DNA of 26,776 nt, taken from positions 1 through 26,776 of the forward strand of contig JAZSHI010000034.1 in assembly GCA_045533195.1 (NCBI GenBank). The letters run 5' to 3'. A program made the translations under genes and the position numbers. The stretch is from SIG607 sp045533195. GTDB lineage: Bacteria; Bacillota; Clostridia; Oscillospirales; Acutalibacteraceae. Positions 1 to 7,739 of this stretch are shown here, piece after piece. The notes under the pieces are model-generated. The model did no database searches. It saw only the letters and a program-made list of their open reading frames with translations, and was not told where the DNA came from. The first letter of the stretch is position 1. Each line of letters begins with the position of its first letter.

Positions 1-612
1 ATTGCTGTGCTCAGGGTTACTTACCTGACCGATGGTAGCCATACAGTTAGCAGGTACGTTTCTGAGTTCGCCGGAAGGCAAACGAAGAAGTGCCATTCCG
101 TTTTCCTTAGCCATAAGCTGAGCCATATTACCTGCAGAACGAGCAAGCTGTGCGCCGCGACCTGCATAAAGCTCAACGTTGTGGATAAAGGTACCAACAG
201 GAATATTGGTAAGAGGAAGTGCGTTACCGGGTTTAATATCAGCATCGGGACCGCTTACGATTACGTCGCCTACCTTAAGACCGATAGGAGCTATAATGTA
301 GCGCTTTTCCTTATTTTCGTTATCGTACTGAACAAGTGCGATAAATGCTGATCTGTTAGGATCGTATTCAAGAGTAAGAACTGTTGCGGGAATACCGGTT
401 AAGTCTCTCTTGAAGTCGATAACTCTGTATTTTCTGCGATTTCCGCCGCCTCTGTGGCGTACGGTGATGCGACCATAGCTGTTACGGCCGGCATTTTTCT
501 TTAAAGGTTCAAGCAAACTTCTCTCAGGCTTTACATCGGAAAGTACGGAATAATCCATACTGGTCATACCGCGGCGGCCCGGAGTAGTCGGCTTATAATG
601 CTTTAATGCCAT
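1..612 (-). CDS. rplB: 50S ribosomal protein L2, N-terminal 204 residues (cut by window edge)
   Basis: Primary rRNA-binding protein of the large subunit, near the peptidyl transferase centre. The frame opens with an ATG at 610-612 and stays open to base 1. It reads MALKHYKPTTPGRRG at the start, RHRGGGNRRKYR near residue 55, and GQVSNPEHSN at the edge, all typical of L2. About 70 C-terminal residues lie outside the window. The SD on the minus strand is TAGGAGAG, a few bases before the ATG. It is the fifth gene of the S10 operon and follows rplW after an 85-nt gap that holds two small hairpins. Confidence 0.97.
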   Translation of the reverse strand, partial: MALKHYKPTTPGRRGMTSMDYSVLSDVKPERSLLEPLKKNAGRNSYGRITVRHRGGGNRRKYRVIDFKRDLTGIPATVLTLEYDPNRSAFIALVQYDNENKEKRYIIAPIGLKVGDVIVSGPDADIKPGNALPLTNIPVGTFIHNVELYAGRGAQLARSAGNMAQLMAKENGMALLRLPSGELRNVPANCMATIGQVSNPEHSN

Positions 613-642
613 TTTTAATTCACTCTCCTAATTAGGCTTAGC

Positions 643-685
643 GAAACCATATTCGGTTTCATACATCACCTGAAGCTTTAGCTTC
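643..685 (-). other. two intercistronic hairpins between rplW and rplB
   Basis: The rplW-rplB gap is longer than the other gaps in this operon. It contains two perfect small stem-loops: GAAGC-4 nt-GCTTC (672-685) and GAAACC-6 nt-GGTTTC (643-660). Neither has a U-tract, so they are not terminators. They could be RNA processing or stability elements; this is inference only. Confidence 0.5.
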
Positions 686-697
686 TAGGCACTCAGA

Positions 698-991
698 TTA
701 CATAAGACCGTCGAAGAATTCGATTGTCTTGGAATCTGCTTTCAAAGTAACAATTGCTTTCTTCCAGGAAGCAGTGTAGCCTTCGTAACGGCCCATACGA
801 CGAGCCTGACCACGTACGCTCATGGTATTTACTTTAGCAACCTTTACCTTAAAGATTTCTTCAACTGCTTTAGCAATTTCAATCTTGTTGGCGTCTTTTG
901 CTACCTTGAAGGTGTATTTCTTGTCGGCAATGCCGGACATACTTTTTTCGGTAATAACCGGAGCAATAATGATATCCTGTGCGGTTTTCAT
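698..991 (-). CDS. rplW: 50S ribosomal protein L23
   Basis: Large-subunit protein at the polypeptide exit, docking site for trigger factor and SRP. It is 97 aa, the usual length. The N-terminal IIIAPVITEKSM and central ANKIEIAKAVEEIFKVKV followed by NTM are hallmarks of L23. The start ATG overlaps the rplD stop by one base (TAATG), indicating translational coupling. It lies in the canonical S10 operon order. Confidence 0.97.
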   Translation of the reverse strand: MKTAQDIIIAPVITEKSMSGIADKKYTFKVAKDANKIEIAKAVEEIFKVKVAKVNTMSVRGQARRMGRYEGYTASWKKAIVTLKADSKTIEFFDGLM

Positions 992-1614
992 TATGCGTAC
1001 ACCTCCTCAATCTTCTGAACAGCGCCCTTAGCAATTACTAAGGTTTCTGCATTGATAATATCGTAAGTGTTGATGGTGTTTACCTGAGCGGTCTTAACAC
1101 CGGGGATGTTAGCACAGCTCTTAACTGCACAAGCGTTGTTATCTTCAAGAACGATAAGAGCTTTCTTACCTGCGCCTATAGCCTTTAAGCATTCAACAAC
1201 AGTCTTGGTCTTAAAGCCTTCAACCTTGAACTCATCAAGAACAATGAGGTCGCCGCCGAGAACTTTATCAGAGAGAGCAGACTTAAGTGCGAGTCTCTTA
1301 ACCTTCTTATTAAGGTCAAAAGAGTAATCGCGGGGCTTGGGAGCGTGTACGATACCGCCGTGTACCCACTGAGGTGCTCTGGTAGAACCCTGTCTTGCGT
1401 GGCCTGTACCCTTTTGTCTCCAAGGCTTTTTACCGCCACCGGAAACTTCGGAACGGGTTAAGGTGGACTGGGTGCCCTGACGCTGATTAGCGAGATAATT
1501 TACAACAGCCTGGTGCATAACAACTGCATTAGGTGTAATTGCGAAGATGGCATCGCTTAATGTGATTTCGCCCACATTTTTACCTGCCATATCTAAAACT
1601 GCTACATTAGGCAT
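991..1614 (-). CDS. rplD: 50S ribosomal protein L4
   Basis: Large-subunit protein lining the exit tunnel; in gamma-proteobacteria it also represses its own operon. It is 207 aa, the usual length. The basic loop around residues 60-90 (SGGGKKPWRQKGTGHARQG) that reaches into the tunnel is clear. It follows rplC after 19 nt with an SD (AAAGGAGA) just upstream, and couples to rplW by a one-base overlap. Confidence 0.97.
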   Translation of the reverse strand: MPNVAVLDMAGKNVGEITLSDAIFAITPNAVVMHQAVVNYLANQRQGTQSTLTRSEVSGGGKKPWRQKGTGHARQGSTRAPQWVHGGIVHAPKPRDYSFDLNKKVKRLALKSALSDKVLGGDLIVLDEFKVEGFKTKTVVECLKAIGAGKKALIVLEDNNACAVKSCANIPGVKTAQVNTINTYDIINAETLVIAKGAVQKIEEVYA

Positions 1615-1633
1615 AATTCAGTTCTCCTTTCCC

Positions 1634-2263
1634 TTAGGCTTTAACGCTATCGAAAATAACTACGATTCCGCCCTTGGGACCGGGAACGGCACCCTTAACA
1701 GCGATAATGTTATTTTCAGCATCAACTTTTACTACACTGAGGTTCTGAACGGTTACGCGTTCGTTACCTAAGTGACCTGCCATTTTCTTGCCCTTGAATA
1801 CACGAGCGGGATCGATAACACCGAGAGAACCGCCGTGACGATGTACAGGGCCGGTACCGTGGGATTCTTTAAGACGGCTGAAGTTCCAACGCTTAATTAC
1901 GCCGGCATAGCCTTTACCCTTGGAAGTACCTCTTACATCTACTGCATCGCCTTCAGCAAAAACGTCAGCCTTGATGATATCGCCTACGTTCATAGCGCTG
2001 ATGTCATCAAAACGGAACTCGCGAAGAACCTTCTTCGGAGCAACGTCGCCTTTTGCGAAGTGTCCCTTCATAGGACCGTTTACCTTAGAAGCTTTAAGAT
2101 CGCCGTAGCCAATCTGTACTGCTTCATAACCGTCATTTTCAACTGTCTTCTTCTGAGAGATCACACAGGGACCTGCTTCAATAACAGTTACCGGAATGAC
2201 ATTTCCGTTTGCGTCAAAAAGCTGAGTCATACCAAGCTTCTTGCCTACAATACCTTTTTGCAT
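1634..2263 (-). CDS. rplC: 50S ribosomal protein L3
   Basis: Large-subunit protein nucleating 23S rRNA assembly. It is 209 aa, the bacterial length. It starts MQKGIVGKKLGMTQLFD and carries the conserved GTSKGKGYAGVIKRWNF and HGTGPVHRHGGSLG segments around residues 113-150. A strong SD (AAGGAGGAAAA) precedes the ATG. The 62-nt gap from rpsJ contains a small GTTGGG/CCCAAC hairpin. Confidence 0.98.
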   Translation of the reverse strand: MQKGIVGKKLGMTQLFDANGNVIPVTVIEAGPCVISQKKTVENDGYEAVQIGYGDLKASKVNGPMKGHFAKGDVAPKKVLREFRFDDISAMNVGDIIKADVFAEGDAVDVRGTSKGKGYAGVIKRWNFSRLKESHGTGPVHRHGGSLGVIDPARVFKGKKMAGHLGNERVTVQNLSVVKVDAENNIIAVKGAVPGPKGGIVVIFDSVKA

Positions 2264-2325
2264 TTTATTTTCCTCCTTGTAGTTATTGGTTGGGGGTTAC
2301 CCAACATGACCACTGACGGCAAAGA

Positions 2326-2637
2326 TTAAAGTTTAATTTCAATCTCAACGCCGGCGGGAAGCTCAAGACCGGTCAAAGCTTCAACAGTTTTGTTGGAAGG
2401 TCTGATTACGTCTATGAGTCTCTTGTGAGTTCTGGTTTCGAACTGTTCACGAGAATCTTTATACTTGTGAACTGCACGAAGGATGGTTACAACTTCTTTT
2501 TCAGTAGGTAGCGGAACAGGACCCGATACTCTAGCACCTGTACGTTTAGCGGTTTCCACAATCTTTTCTGCGGACTGGTCTACAAGCGCGTGGTCGTAAC
2601 CTTTGATTCTGATACGAATCTTCTCTTTTACTGCCAT
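2326..2637 (-). CDS. rpsJ: 30S ribosomal protein S10
   Basis: Small-subunit head protein, also the NusE antitermination factor. The 103-aa product begins MAVKEKIRIRIKGYDH and includes VSGPVPLPTEK, typical of S10. A longer frame extends 20 codons upstream, but the ATG at 2635-2637 is chosen because it has an excellent SD (AAGGAGG, about 8 nt upstream) and matches the family N-terminus; the extra residues fall in the leader. It is the first gene of the S10 operon. Confidence 0.97.
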   Translation of the reverse strand: MAVKEKIRIRIKGYDHALVDQSAEKIVETAKRTGARVSGPVPLPTEKEVVTILRAVHKYKDSREQFETRTHKRLIDVIRPSNKTVEALTGLELPAGVEIEIKL

Positions 2638-2893
2638 TACAGTCGCCTCCTTGTTAGTTTGGCGGGCTACCTCACACTGTGCCGTGTGTTTCATCACGTT
2701 CCATTATAAAACCGGATCACTGGGGTTGAGGTGAATCCGGATACACAGACGGGTTCGCAAGTTATCCCGTTGTGCTTAATAGTCTGAGGTATTGGTTCGC
2801 CCGGTTTAAAATCGGACATACTCCGTGGAAATTTCCTGACTCGAGGTCAGCCACCTCCCACATCATCGCATGACAGTACGCCACTCGCGTACC
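2638..2893 (-). promoter_or_regulatory. structured 5' leader of the S10 ribosomal operon
   Basis: About 255 nt lie between the inferred transcription start (near 2892) and rpsJ. From 5' to 3' the RNA contains several perfect stems: GTACGC-5 nt-GCGTAC right at the 5' end, CTGAC-5 nt-GTCAG, a 9-bp stem CCGGAT(t)CAC/GTGATCCGG with a 10-nt loop, and CACAC/GTGTG close to the SD. Long leaders on S10 operons are often sites of autogenous control, as for L4 in E. coli. I do not recognise the E. coli L4 leader here, so the regulator is unknown. Confidence 0.6.
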
Positions 2894-2898
2894 TTGAT

Positions 2899-2927
2899 AT
2901 GATAACACAAAGCAAAAATTATTGCAA
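2899..2927 (-). promoter_or_regulatory. sigma-A promoter of the S10 operon
   Basis: On the minus strand, -35 TTGCAA (2922-2927), a 17-bp spacer and -10 TATCAT (2899-2904). It lies in an AT-rich stretch and directs transcription toward rpsJ with a start near 2892. Base match and spacing are good; no experimental start is available. Confidence 0.75.
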
Positions 2928-3055
2928 GTATTTTTTAAAATTTGTCCAAAAAATTTTCTAACAAAGTTTGTAGAATTTTTCATTCATAATTTGTGCAAAA
3001 TAACGAACGCCTTTTTTTCCCTTACGTACACACGCATATATTATATATAATGTAA

Positions 3056-3085
3056 GGAAAACGGGCAGGTTTATTCCCTGCCCGT
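3056..3085 (-). terminator. Rho-independent terminator after the aminotransferase gene
   Basis: A perfect 9-bp stem, ACGGGCAGG/CCTGCCCGT with a 7-nt loop, followed on the minus strand by TTTTCC. It begins 6 nt beyond the stop codon. The remaining ~130 bp up to the S10 promoter are AT-rich, with an imperfect inverted repeat (CCTTAC 3020-3025 / GTAAGG 3052-3057) around an alternating AT run; no gene is seen there. Confidence 0.85.
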
Positions 3086-3091
3086 TCAATT

Positions 3092-4264
3092 TTATCTTAT
3101 TTCATCAAGAAATTCTTTTATTCTTGAGAGAGCTTCTTTAATGTGAGAAGTGGAATAACAGTAAGAAGCGCGTACAAAGCCTTCTCCGCTGTCACCGAAT
3201 GCAGTACCCGGAACAATAGCAACCTTTTTGGCATAGAGAAGCTTTTCGCAGAACTCCTCACTGGTCATTCCCGTACTCTCGATAGACGGAAATGCATAGA
3301 AAGCGCCCTTTGGCTCCCGACAGGTAAGCCCCATCTCATTAAAGCCTTTAACCATTATTTTGCGGCGCATATCATATTCTTCCATCATTGCCTTTACTTC
3401 TTCATCACAATTTTTAAGAGCCTCAACTGCAGCATACTGGGATGTTGTAGGCGCACACATTATTGCGAACTGATGAAGCTTTGTTATCTGACTAATAATA
3501 GGCTCAGGTCCGCACACAAAACCAAGCCTCCATCCTGTCATCGAAAAGGACTTGGAGAATCCGTTGATAACAACCGTTCTGTCTTTGAGAGTCTCTATAC
3601 TTGCAGGAGAAACATGACTTTTACCGCCAAAGGTCAGCTCAGAGTAGATTTCGTCGGAAATAACAAGTATATTTGTATCCTTTAAAACCTCACCCAAGGC
3701 TTCCAAATCTTCCCTCTCCATAATAGCGCCCGTAGGATTGCAGGGATAAGGCAGAATAAGAGCCTTTGTCTTAGGGGTGATTTTTTCAATCAGTTCCTTA
3801 GCGGTTACCTTAAAATCATTTTCAGCCTTAGTATTAATAATTACGGGAACACCGCCGCACACACGGGTAATGGGTTCATAACAAACGTAGCTTGGCTGCG
3901 GAATAATTATTTCATCATCGGGATCGGTAATCACTCTTATACAAGCGTCAATAGCCTCGCTTCCTCCCACCGTTACAAGTATTTCACTTTTTGGGCAATA
4001 CTTTAAATCGTACTTTCTGTCAAGATAGTTAGCTATCTCCTGACGCAAGGCTTCAAGTCCCCAGTTAGAAGAATAACGGGTTTTTCCCTTTTGCAGAGTA
4101 TTTATAGCACAGTTTCTGATTTTCCACGGAGTCGGGAAATCGGGTTCGCCCACACCGAGAGAAATAACCCCCTCCATAGTGTTGGCGATATCGAAAAACT
4201 TTCTTATACCCGACCACTTAACATCACAGATAGTGCTGTTTAATATTTTGGTATAATCTATCAT
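3092..4264 (-). CDS. PLP-dependent class I/II aminotransferase (candidate alanine-forming transaminase)
   Basis: Fold-type I aminotransferase, 390 aa, close in pattern to the AspC/PatA group. Visible cofactor residues: N176 in NPTG, D204 and Y207 in SDEIYS, the Schiff-base lysine K238 in SKSFSMTGWR, and an arginine near the C-terminus in FVRASYC that would bind the substrate carboxylate. Its ATG overlaps the stop of the Lrp-type gene by four bases (ATGA), so the two are translationally coupled. The operon is headed by a T-box with an Ala specifier, which suggests pyruvate-to-alanine transamination; substrate cannot be read from the protein alone. PatA-type N-acetyl-diaminopimelate aminotransferase is the main alternative. 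Confidence 0.9.
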   Translation of the reverse strand: MIDYTKILNSTICDVKWSGIRKFFDIANTMEGVISLGVGEPDFPTPWKIRNCAINTLQKGKTRYSSNWGLEALRQEIANYLDRKYDLKYCPKSEILVTVGGSEAIDACIRVITDPDDEIIIPQPSYVCYEPITRVCGGVPVIINTKAENDFKVTAKELIEKITPKTKALILPYPCNPTGAIMEREDLEALGEVLKDTNILVISDEIYSELTFGGKSHVSPASIETLKDRTVVINGFSKSFSMTGWRLGFVCGPEPIISQITKLHQFAIMCAPTTSQYAAVEALKNCDEEVKAMMEEYDMRRKIMVKGFNEMGLTCREPKGAFYAFPSIESTGMTSEEFCEKLLYAKKVAIVPGTAFGDSGEGFVRASYCYSTSHIKEALSRIKEFLDEIR

Positions 4265-4743
4265 AATGAAACCGTTCCTCTTTCATCAAGTTCTGTATTG
4301 GAAAGTTCTACATTAAAATCCTTGTATCTGCGCAAAACAAAATGTGTTGCAGTAGAAGTAACCGATTCTATAGTAGAAAGCTCTTTGGCCACAAACTGCG
4401 CAACCTCTTGGAAAGACTTTCCTCTTACTACTACGTTAAGGTCGTAAACGCCTGACATAAGATAGCAGGATTCAACCTCGGGATATTTAGTTATTCTTTC
4501 AGCTATTTCTTCAAAACCGTATCCTGCCTTGGGGGTAACCTTTAATTCGATTATTGCAGAAACAGACGCGCTGTCAATACTCTCCCAGTCAATTACGGTT
4601 TTATAACCACGAATAAGACCGCTTTCTTCCATTTCAAAAATTTCCGCTTTAACCTCTTCTTTGCTCAAATCGGTTGCAAGGGCTATGTCCTCCACACCCA
4701 TTCTTGCATTTTTAGCCAACAGCTTTAAAATCTTTTTGTTCAT
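4261..4743 (-). CDS. Lrp/AsnC family transcriptional regulator
   Basis: 160-aa Lrp/AsnC-like protein. An N-terminal winged helix-turn-helix covers residues 1-50 (MNKKILKLLAKNARMG, then LSKEEVKAEIFEMEESGLIRGY) and a C-terminal RAM ligand-binding domain covers about 60-140 (VESCYLMSGVYDLNVVVRG). Such proteins sense amino acids. It is the first gene after the T-box, with the SD AGGAGGT 7 nt before the ATG, and overlaps the aminotransferase. It may sense the amino acid made by its partner, adding a second layer of control; that is inference. Confidence 0.92.
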   Translation of the reverse strand: MNKKILKLLAKNARMGVEDIALATDLSKEEVKAEIFEMEESGLIRGYKTVIDWESIDSASVSAIIELKVTPKAGYGFEEIAERITKYPEVESCYLMSGVYDLNVVVRGKSFQEVAQFVAKELSTIESVTSTATHFVLRRYKDFNVELSNTELDERGTVSL

Positions 4744-4759
4744 ATCTATTACCTCCTAA

Positions 4760-5012
4760 AAATAAAATCCCGAACGCTGTTGCGTTCAGGACGAAAAAAT
4801 TTCCGTGTTACCACCTGAATTCGAAGTTACCTTCGCACTCTGTCGGTTAAAAACCGTTCTCTGTAACGGGAGAACCCGTTCGCCCTTAATTCAATTCAGG
4901 GTGACGACTCAAAGACGGCTTCGCAGAGAAACTGTGAAAGCTTTCACCAACCGCTTTCTCTCTGAAACAGTTTTTATCTGTTACTACTTCTTATCAAAGT
5001 CTTTTTTAATTT
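4760..5012 (-). promoter_or_regulatory. T-box riboswitch, predicted alanine (GCC) specifier
   Basis: All main T-box parts are visible on the minus strand. The T-box core AGGTGGTAACACGG is at 4803-4816. The terminator is CCTGAACGC/GCGTTCGGG (4769-4790) followed by a U-rich run. Stem I has a GACT/AGTC base, a kink-turn-like TTTGAT/TGA, a specifier loop with AGTA on the 5' side and GAA on the 3' side, an AGAGA bulge, and a distal GAAAGC/GCTTTC stem with a TTGGTG loop. The three bases after GAA are GCC (4917-4919), followed by G, reading as an alanine codon. The antiterminator bulge TGGT fits a tRNA with discriminator A, as tRNA-Ala usually has. Uncharged tRNA would permit read-through into the Lrp-aminotransferase genes. 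Confidence 0.88.
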
Positions 5013-5018
5013 ACAATT

Positions 5019-5047
5019 ATTATATCAGCAAAACTGCGTTTTGTCAA
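5019..5047 (-). promoter_or_regulatory. sigma-A promoter of the T-box operon
   Basis: Perfect consensus on the minus strand: -35 TTGACA (5042-5047), 17-bp spacer, -10 TATAAT (5019-5024). The -35 box overlaps the stop codon of the upstream gene, so the two transcription units abut with no terminator between them. Confidence 0.9.
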
Positions 5048-5718
5048 TCAAGCAAATACACACCGTTTTCCATAACAACAAAAGAATACCCTTCCACCTC
5101 AAGATACTGCTTTACAGGAGAAGTAAATTCCTTATAAACCTCAAGGTTATAGGTGTTAAGGTCAATTTTAAGAATTTGCAGCGTGCCGGGATTACAAACA
5201 AAGCCTTTATCACCCTTAACAAAAATATGCGACGGTTGTCTGAAGGGAGATGCCGCACCGCCACCGATACGCAATTCTTCCCTCATAGTATTTATATTGT
5301 AACGGACAATCACATTATGCTCGGCATAGCAAGTCCAAAGCTTATTTTCAAAAAGCGCTATAGAGGTAGGCGGAGCATTTTTGTAAAGAAGCTGTCCTGC
5401 CCACAGTACCGTCGAATCGGTTTCAAGCAGTTTAAGTGTTCCGTCAAGCTCCATAATCAGCATTTTATCATTTGGCAACGAAATAACATTACAGGTAAGA
5501 TAGTTATTGGTCTGTTCAACAAACAGTCTGTACGCCGCGCCGAATTTGGAAAGCTGATAAATATTCTTTGCAACGTTTGTAACCTTGCCCGTTTCAAAGG
5601 AAATCATTTTAAATGCAACGGAAAGCTGAGTTTCGGTACGTTTTTCGCAATATGTAATTATAATTCCTTTTTCCATAGGAATAACGTGCAGTATCTCGCC
5701 TTCGAATACCGTTTTCAT
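5044..5718 (-). CDS. unrecognised 224-aa protein, probably beta-propeller-like
   Basis: I do not recognise a named family. The sequence has no signal peptide or membrane segment. It shows repeated short beta-strand units of about 40 residues with patterns such as KMLIMELDGTLKLLETDS, NKLWTCYAEHNVIVRYNINT and GTLQILKIDLNTYNLEVYKE, resembling NHL or WD-type propeller blades. The start is supported by an ideal SD (AAAGGAG, 9 nt before the ATG). It is the last gene of the murD-led cluster, 45 bp after the YnbB-like gene. No terminator follows; the next operon's promoter overlaps its stop codon. Confidence 0.65.
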   Translation of the reverse strand: MKTVFEGEILHVIPMEKGIIITYCEKRTETQLSVAFKMISFETGKVTNVAKNIYQLSKFGAAYRLFVEQTNNYLTCNVISLPNDKMLIMELDGTLKLLETDSTVLWAGQLLYKNAPPTSIALFENKLWTCYAEHNVIVRYNINTMREELRIGGGAASPFRQPSHIFVKGDKGFVCNPGTLQILKIDLNTYNLEVYKEFTSPVKQYLEVEGYSFVVMENGVYLLD

Positions 5719-5763
5719 TTAAATCATCTCCTTTCTCGATTTTTTTATTTTACTACAATTTAT

Positions 5764-7038
5764 TTATAAGGTCAATAGTCCTTTTTTCACCATACTGTCT
5801 GCCGCAAGAAGCACACCCATCTGTCCGCTGTGGAAATTAAGTCCTCCCTGCATCCATGCTGCAAAGGGTTCTCTAAGGGGAGCATCTGCCGAAAGCTCAA
5901 TAGAGGCGCCCAACGTAAAGCTTCCTGCCGCCATAATTACCTCATCTGTATAACCCGGCATAGCCCAAGGCTCAGGAGAAACAAAGGAATCAATGGGAGC
6001 GCCGCTTTGCATACCCTTGCAGAAAGCAATAAGAGCCTCGCGGTTGCCAAGAATAACCGCCTGAATAATATCGGCTCTGTCCTCGAAGGGAGAGGGGGTT
6101 ACTTCATAACCCAGCTTTGAAAAGAGCGCCGAACAGTAAACGGCTGTTTTCAGAGCTTCACCCACAGTATGAGGAGCGGCAAATACGCCCATATACATTT
6201 CTCTGTTATGACCGAGGGTTGCGCCCACTTCTCTGCCCACACCGGGAGCAGTAAGTCTATAGGCGCATTGTTCTACCAAATCACGTCTTCCCGCTATGTA
6301 GCCGCCTGTTGGCGCAATACCGCCGCCGGGGTTTTTAATAAGGGAACCTGCAATAAGGTCAGCACCAACCTGTGTCGGTTCTTTTCTTTCAACAAATTCT
6401 CCATAGCAGTTATCCACCATTATTATAGTTTCGGGGGATATTTCCTTAACTATTTTACAAAGTCTTTCGATTTTTTCTATAGAAAGACTTGGACGAAGAC
6501 TGTATCCGCGGGAACGCTGAATATAAGCCATTTTATATGTATCCTCTTTCAGCGCTTTTATAATAGCTTCCTCGTCGGGAGTGCCATCTTCATTTAAATC
6601 AACCTGACTGTACTCCACACCGAAATCCTTTAAGGAACCATTAGAATGTCCGTCAATGCCAAGCACTCCTATAAGAGTGTCGTATGGACGTCCTGTAAGG
6701 CAAAGCATTTTATCCTTAGGACGAAGAACACCGAAAAGAGCGACACAAAGGGTATGAGTGCCCGAAACAAAGTTATGTCTTATAAGAGAATCCTCTGCGC
6801 CCATACAATCTGCCCAAAGCTTTTCAAGGGTATCTCTGCCGATGTCATCATAACCGTAGCCCGTAGAAATGCCAAGATGCATTTCGCTGACCTTATGCTT
6901 TATAAAAGCATACAACACCTTCTGTTGATTAAACTGAGCAATACTGTCTATTCTTTCAAACTGTTCCTTAGTTTCCTTAATGATTTGTTCGTCTAAGGCT
7001 AAAAGCTTTGAATCAATATCGAAAAAAGTTTGTTTCAT
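5764..7038 (-). CDS. YnbB/'aluminium resistance' family PLP enzyme (methionine gamma-lyase-like)
   Basis: 424-aa member of the Alum_res family of fold-type I PLP enzymes, common in Firmicutes and usually annotated as methionine gamma-lyase family or aluminium resistance protein. Visible features: FVSGTHT at residues 90-96 (phosphate-binding loop), GRPYDTLIGV at 116-125, D209 in VDNCYGEF, and the likely Schiff-base lysine K235 in SLIKNPGGG. The true reaction of the family is unsettled. The ATG overlaps the upstream GNAT stop by one base and has the SD GAGGAAG. Function beyond a PLP-dependent lyase-like fold is not supported by the sequence. Confidence 0.88.
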   Translation of the reverse strand: MKQTFFDIDSKLLALDEQIIKETKEQFERIDSIAQFNQQKVLYAFIKHKVSEMHLGISTGYGYDDIGRDTLEKLWADCMGAEDSLIRHNFVSGTHTLCVALFGVLRPKDKMLCLTGRPYDTLIGVLGIDGHSNGSLKDFGVEYSQVDLNEDGTPDEEAIIKALKEDTYKMAYIQRSRGYSLRPSLSIEKIERLCKIVKEISPETIIMVDNCYGEFVERKEPTQVGADLIAGSLIKNPGGGIAPTGGYIAGRRDLVEQCAYRLTAPGVGREVGATLGHNREMYMGVFAAPHTVGEALKTAVYCSALFSKLGYEVTPSPFEDRADIIQAVILGNREALIAFCKGMQSGAPIDSFVSPEPWAMPGYTDEVIMAAGSFTLGASIELSADAPLREPFAAWMQGGLNFHSGQMGVLLAADSMVKKGLLTL

Positions 7039-7739
7039 TATTCTTCCTCACAATATGCCGATTCACCTATTAGAGTAAAACCGTTTTTTATATAAAAATC
7101 TCTGTTATTTTCACTGCAGCAGGCATAAACTTCTCTTTCTCCTGCTTTTGATAAAAGCATTTTCACAAGCCTACTTCCAATTCCTTTTCCACGCTGACCT
7201 TTCGGAGCAGCAATGCCGTTTAACAGTCCTTCCTTTTGAGTATAAAAAAGAAGTGCGCCACCGCCGTCCTTTAAAACAAAATCAGCACAAGAATGAAGGG
7301 TTCTAAAGGTAACGTCAGCAATAAAGCCGTCGGCATCCTCTATGCCGAGTCCGTCCTTTAAACATTCCATAAGCTTTCTCGGTGTACCTTCATCGCTCGT
7401 CTCTCCGCTTTCGTATGGTGGAGAAATTTTAAAGGAAAGGCATTTCTCATTGATTTTAAGATTCAATTCCTTTGCCGTTTTAAAAGAAGTAAAAATTCCG
7501 TTATAGCCAATAAATTTAAGAAAATCCTTTAGTTCGTCAGTATTTTCTCCGTTTGTATAAAGGCTTATATATCCGCCAACTTTAGCTATAAGAGCGTAAG
7601 CTTTCCCTTCATTATTTATACCGCTATAAAACTGCGCCACCTTATCATAATCCTTATAGGCTTTATAGGAGCACCTGATTTTAACAAGGGCAACGTCGCT
7701 TATTCCTTCAAATTCATCTTTATACTCTGAAATTATCAC
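7038..7739 (-). CDS. GNAT family N-acetyltransferase
   Basis: 233 aa. The C-terminal third is a GNAT domain: the acetyl-CoA motif A QRGKGIG at residues 182-188, then SRLVKMLLSKAGE and the motif-B-like NNRDFYIKNGFTLIGE. The N-terminal ~140 residues are unlike classical single-domain GNATs and may be a second, degenerate GNAT lobe. It starts with GTG at 7737-7739, preceded by the SD AGGTGA, and overlaps the upstream peptidase stop by four bases (GTGA). Substrate is unknown; position downstream of two peptidases hints at an amino acid or peptide, but this is a guess. Confidence 0.85.
   Translation of the reverse strand: MIISEYKDEFEGISDVALVKIRCSYKAYKDYDKVAQFYSGINNEGKAYALIAKVGGYISLYTNGENTDELKDFLKFIGYNGIFTSFKTAKELNLKINEKCLSFKISPPYESGETSDEGTPRKLMECLKDGLGIEDADGFIADVTFRTLHSCADFVLKDGGGALLFYTQKEGLLNGIAAPKGQRGKGIGSRLVKMLLSKAGEREVYACCSENNRDFYIKNGFTLIGESAYCEEE

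Noticed and set aside
2762..2983. Minus-strand frame upstream of rpsJ
   Set aside because: It begins upstream of the S10 promoter and crosses the structured leader; no SD or family resemblance.
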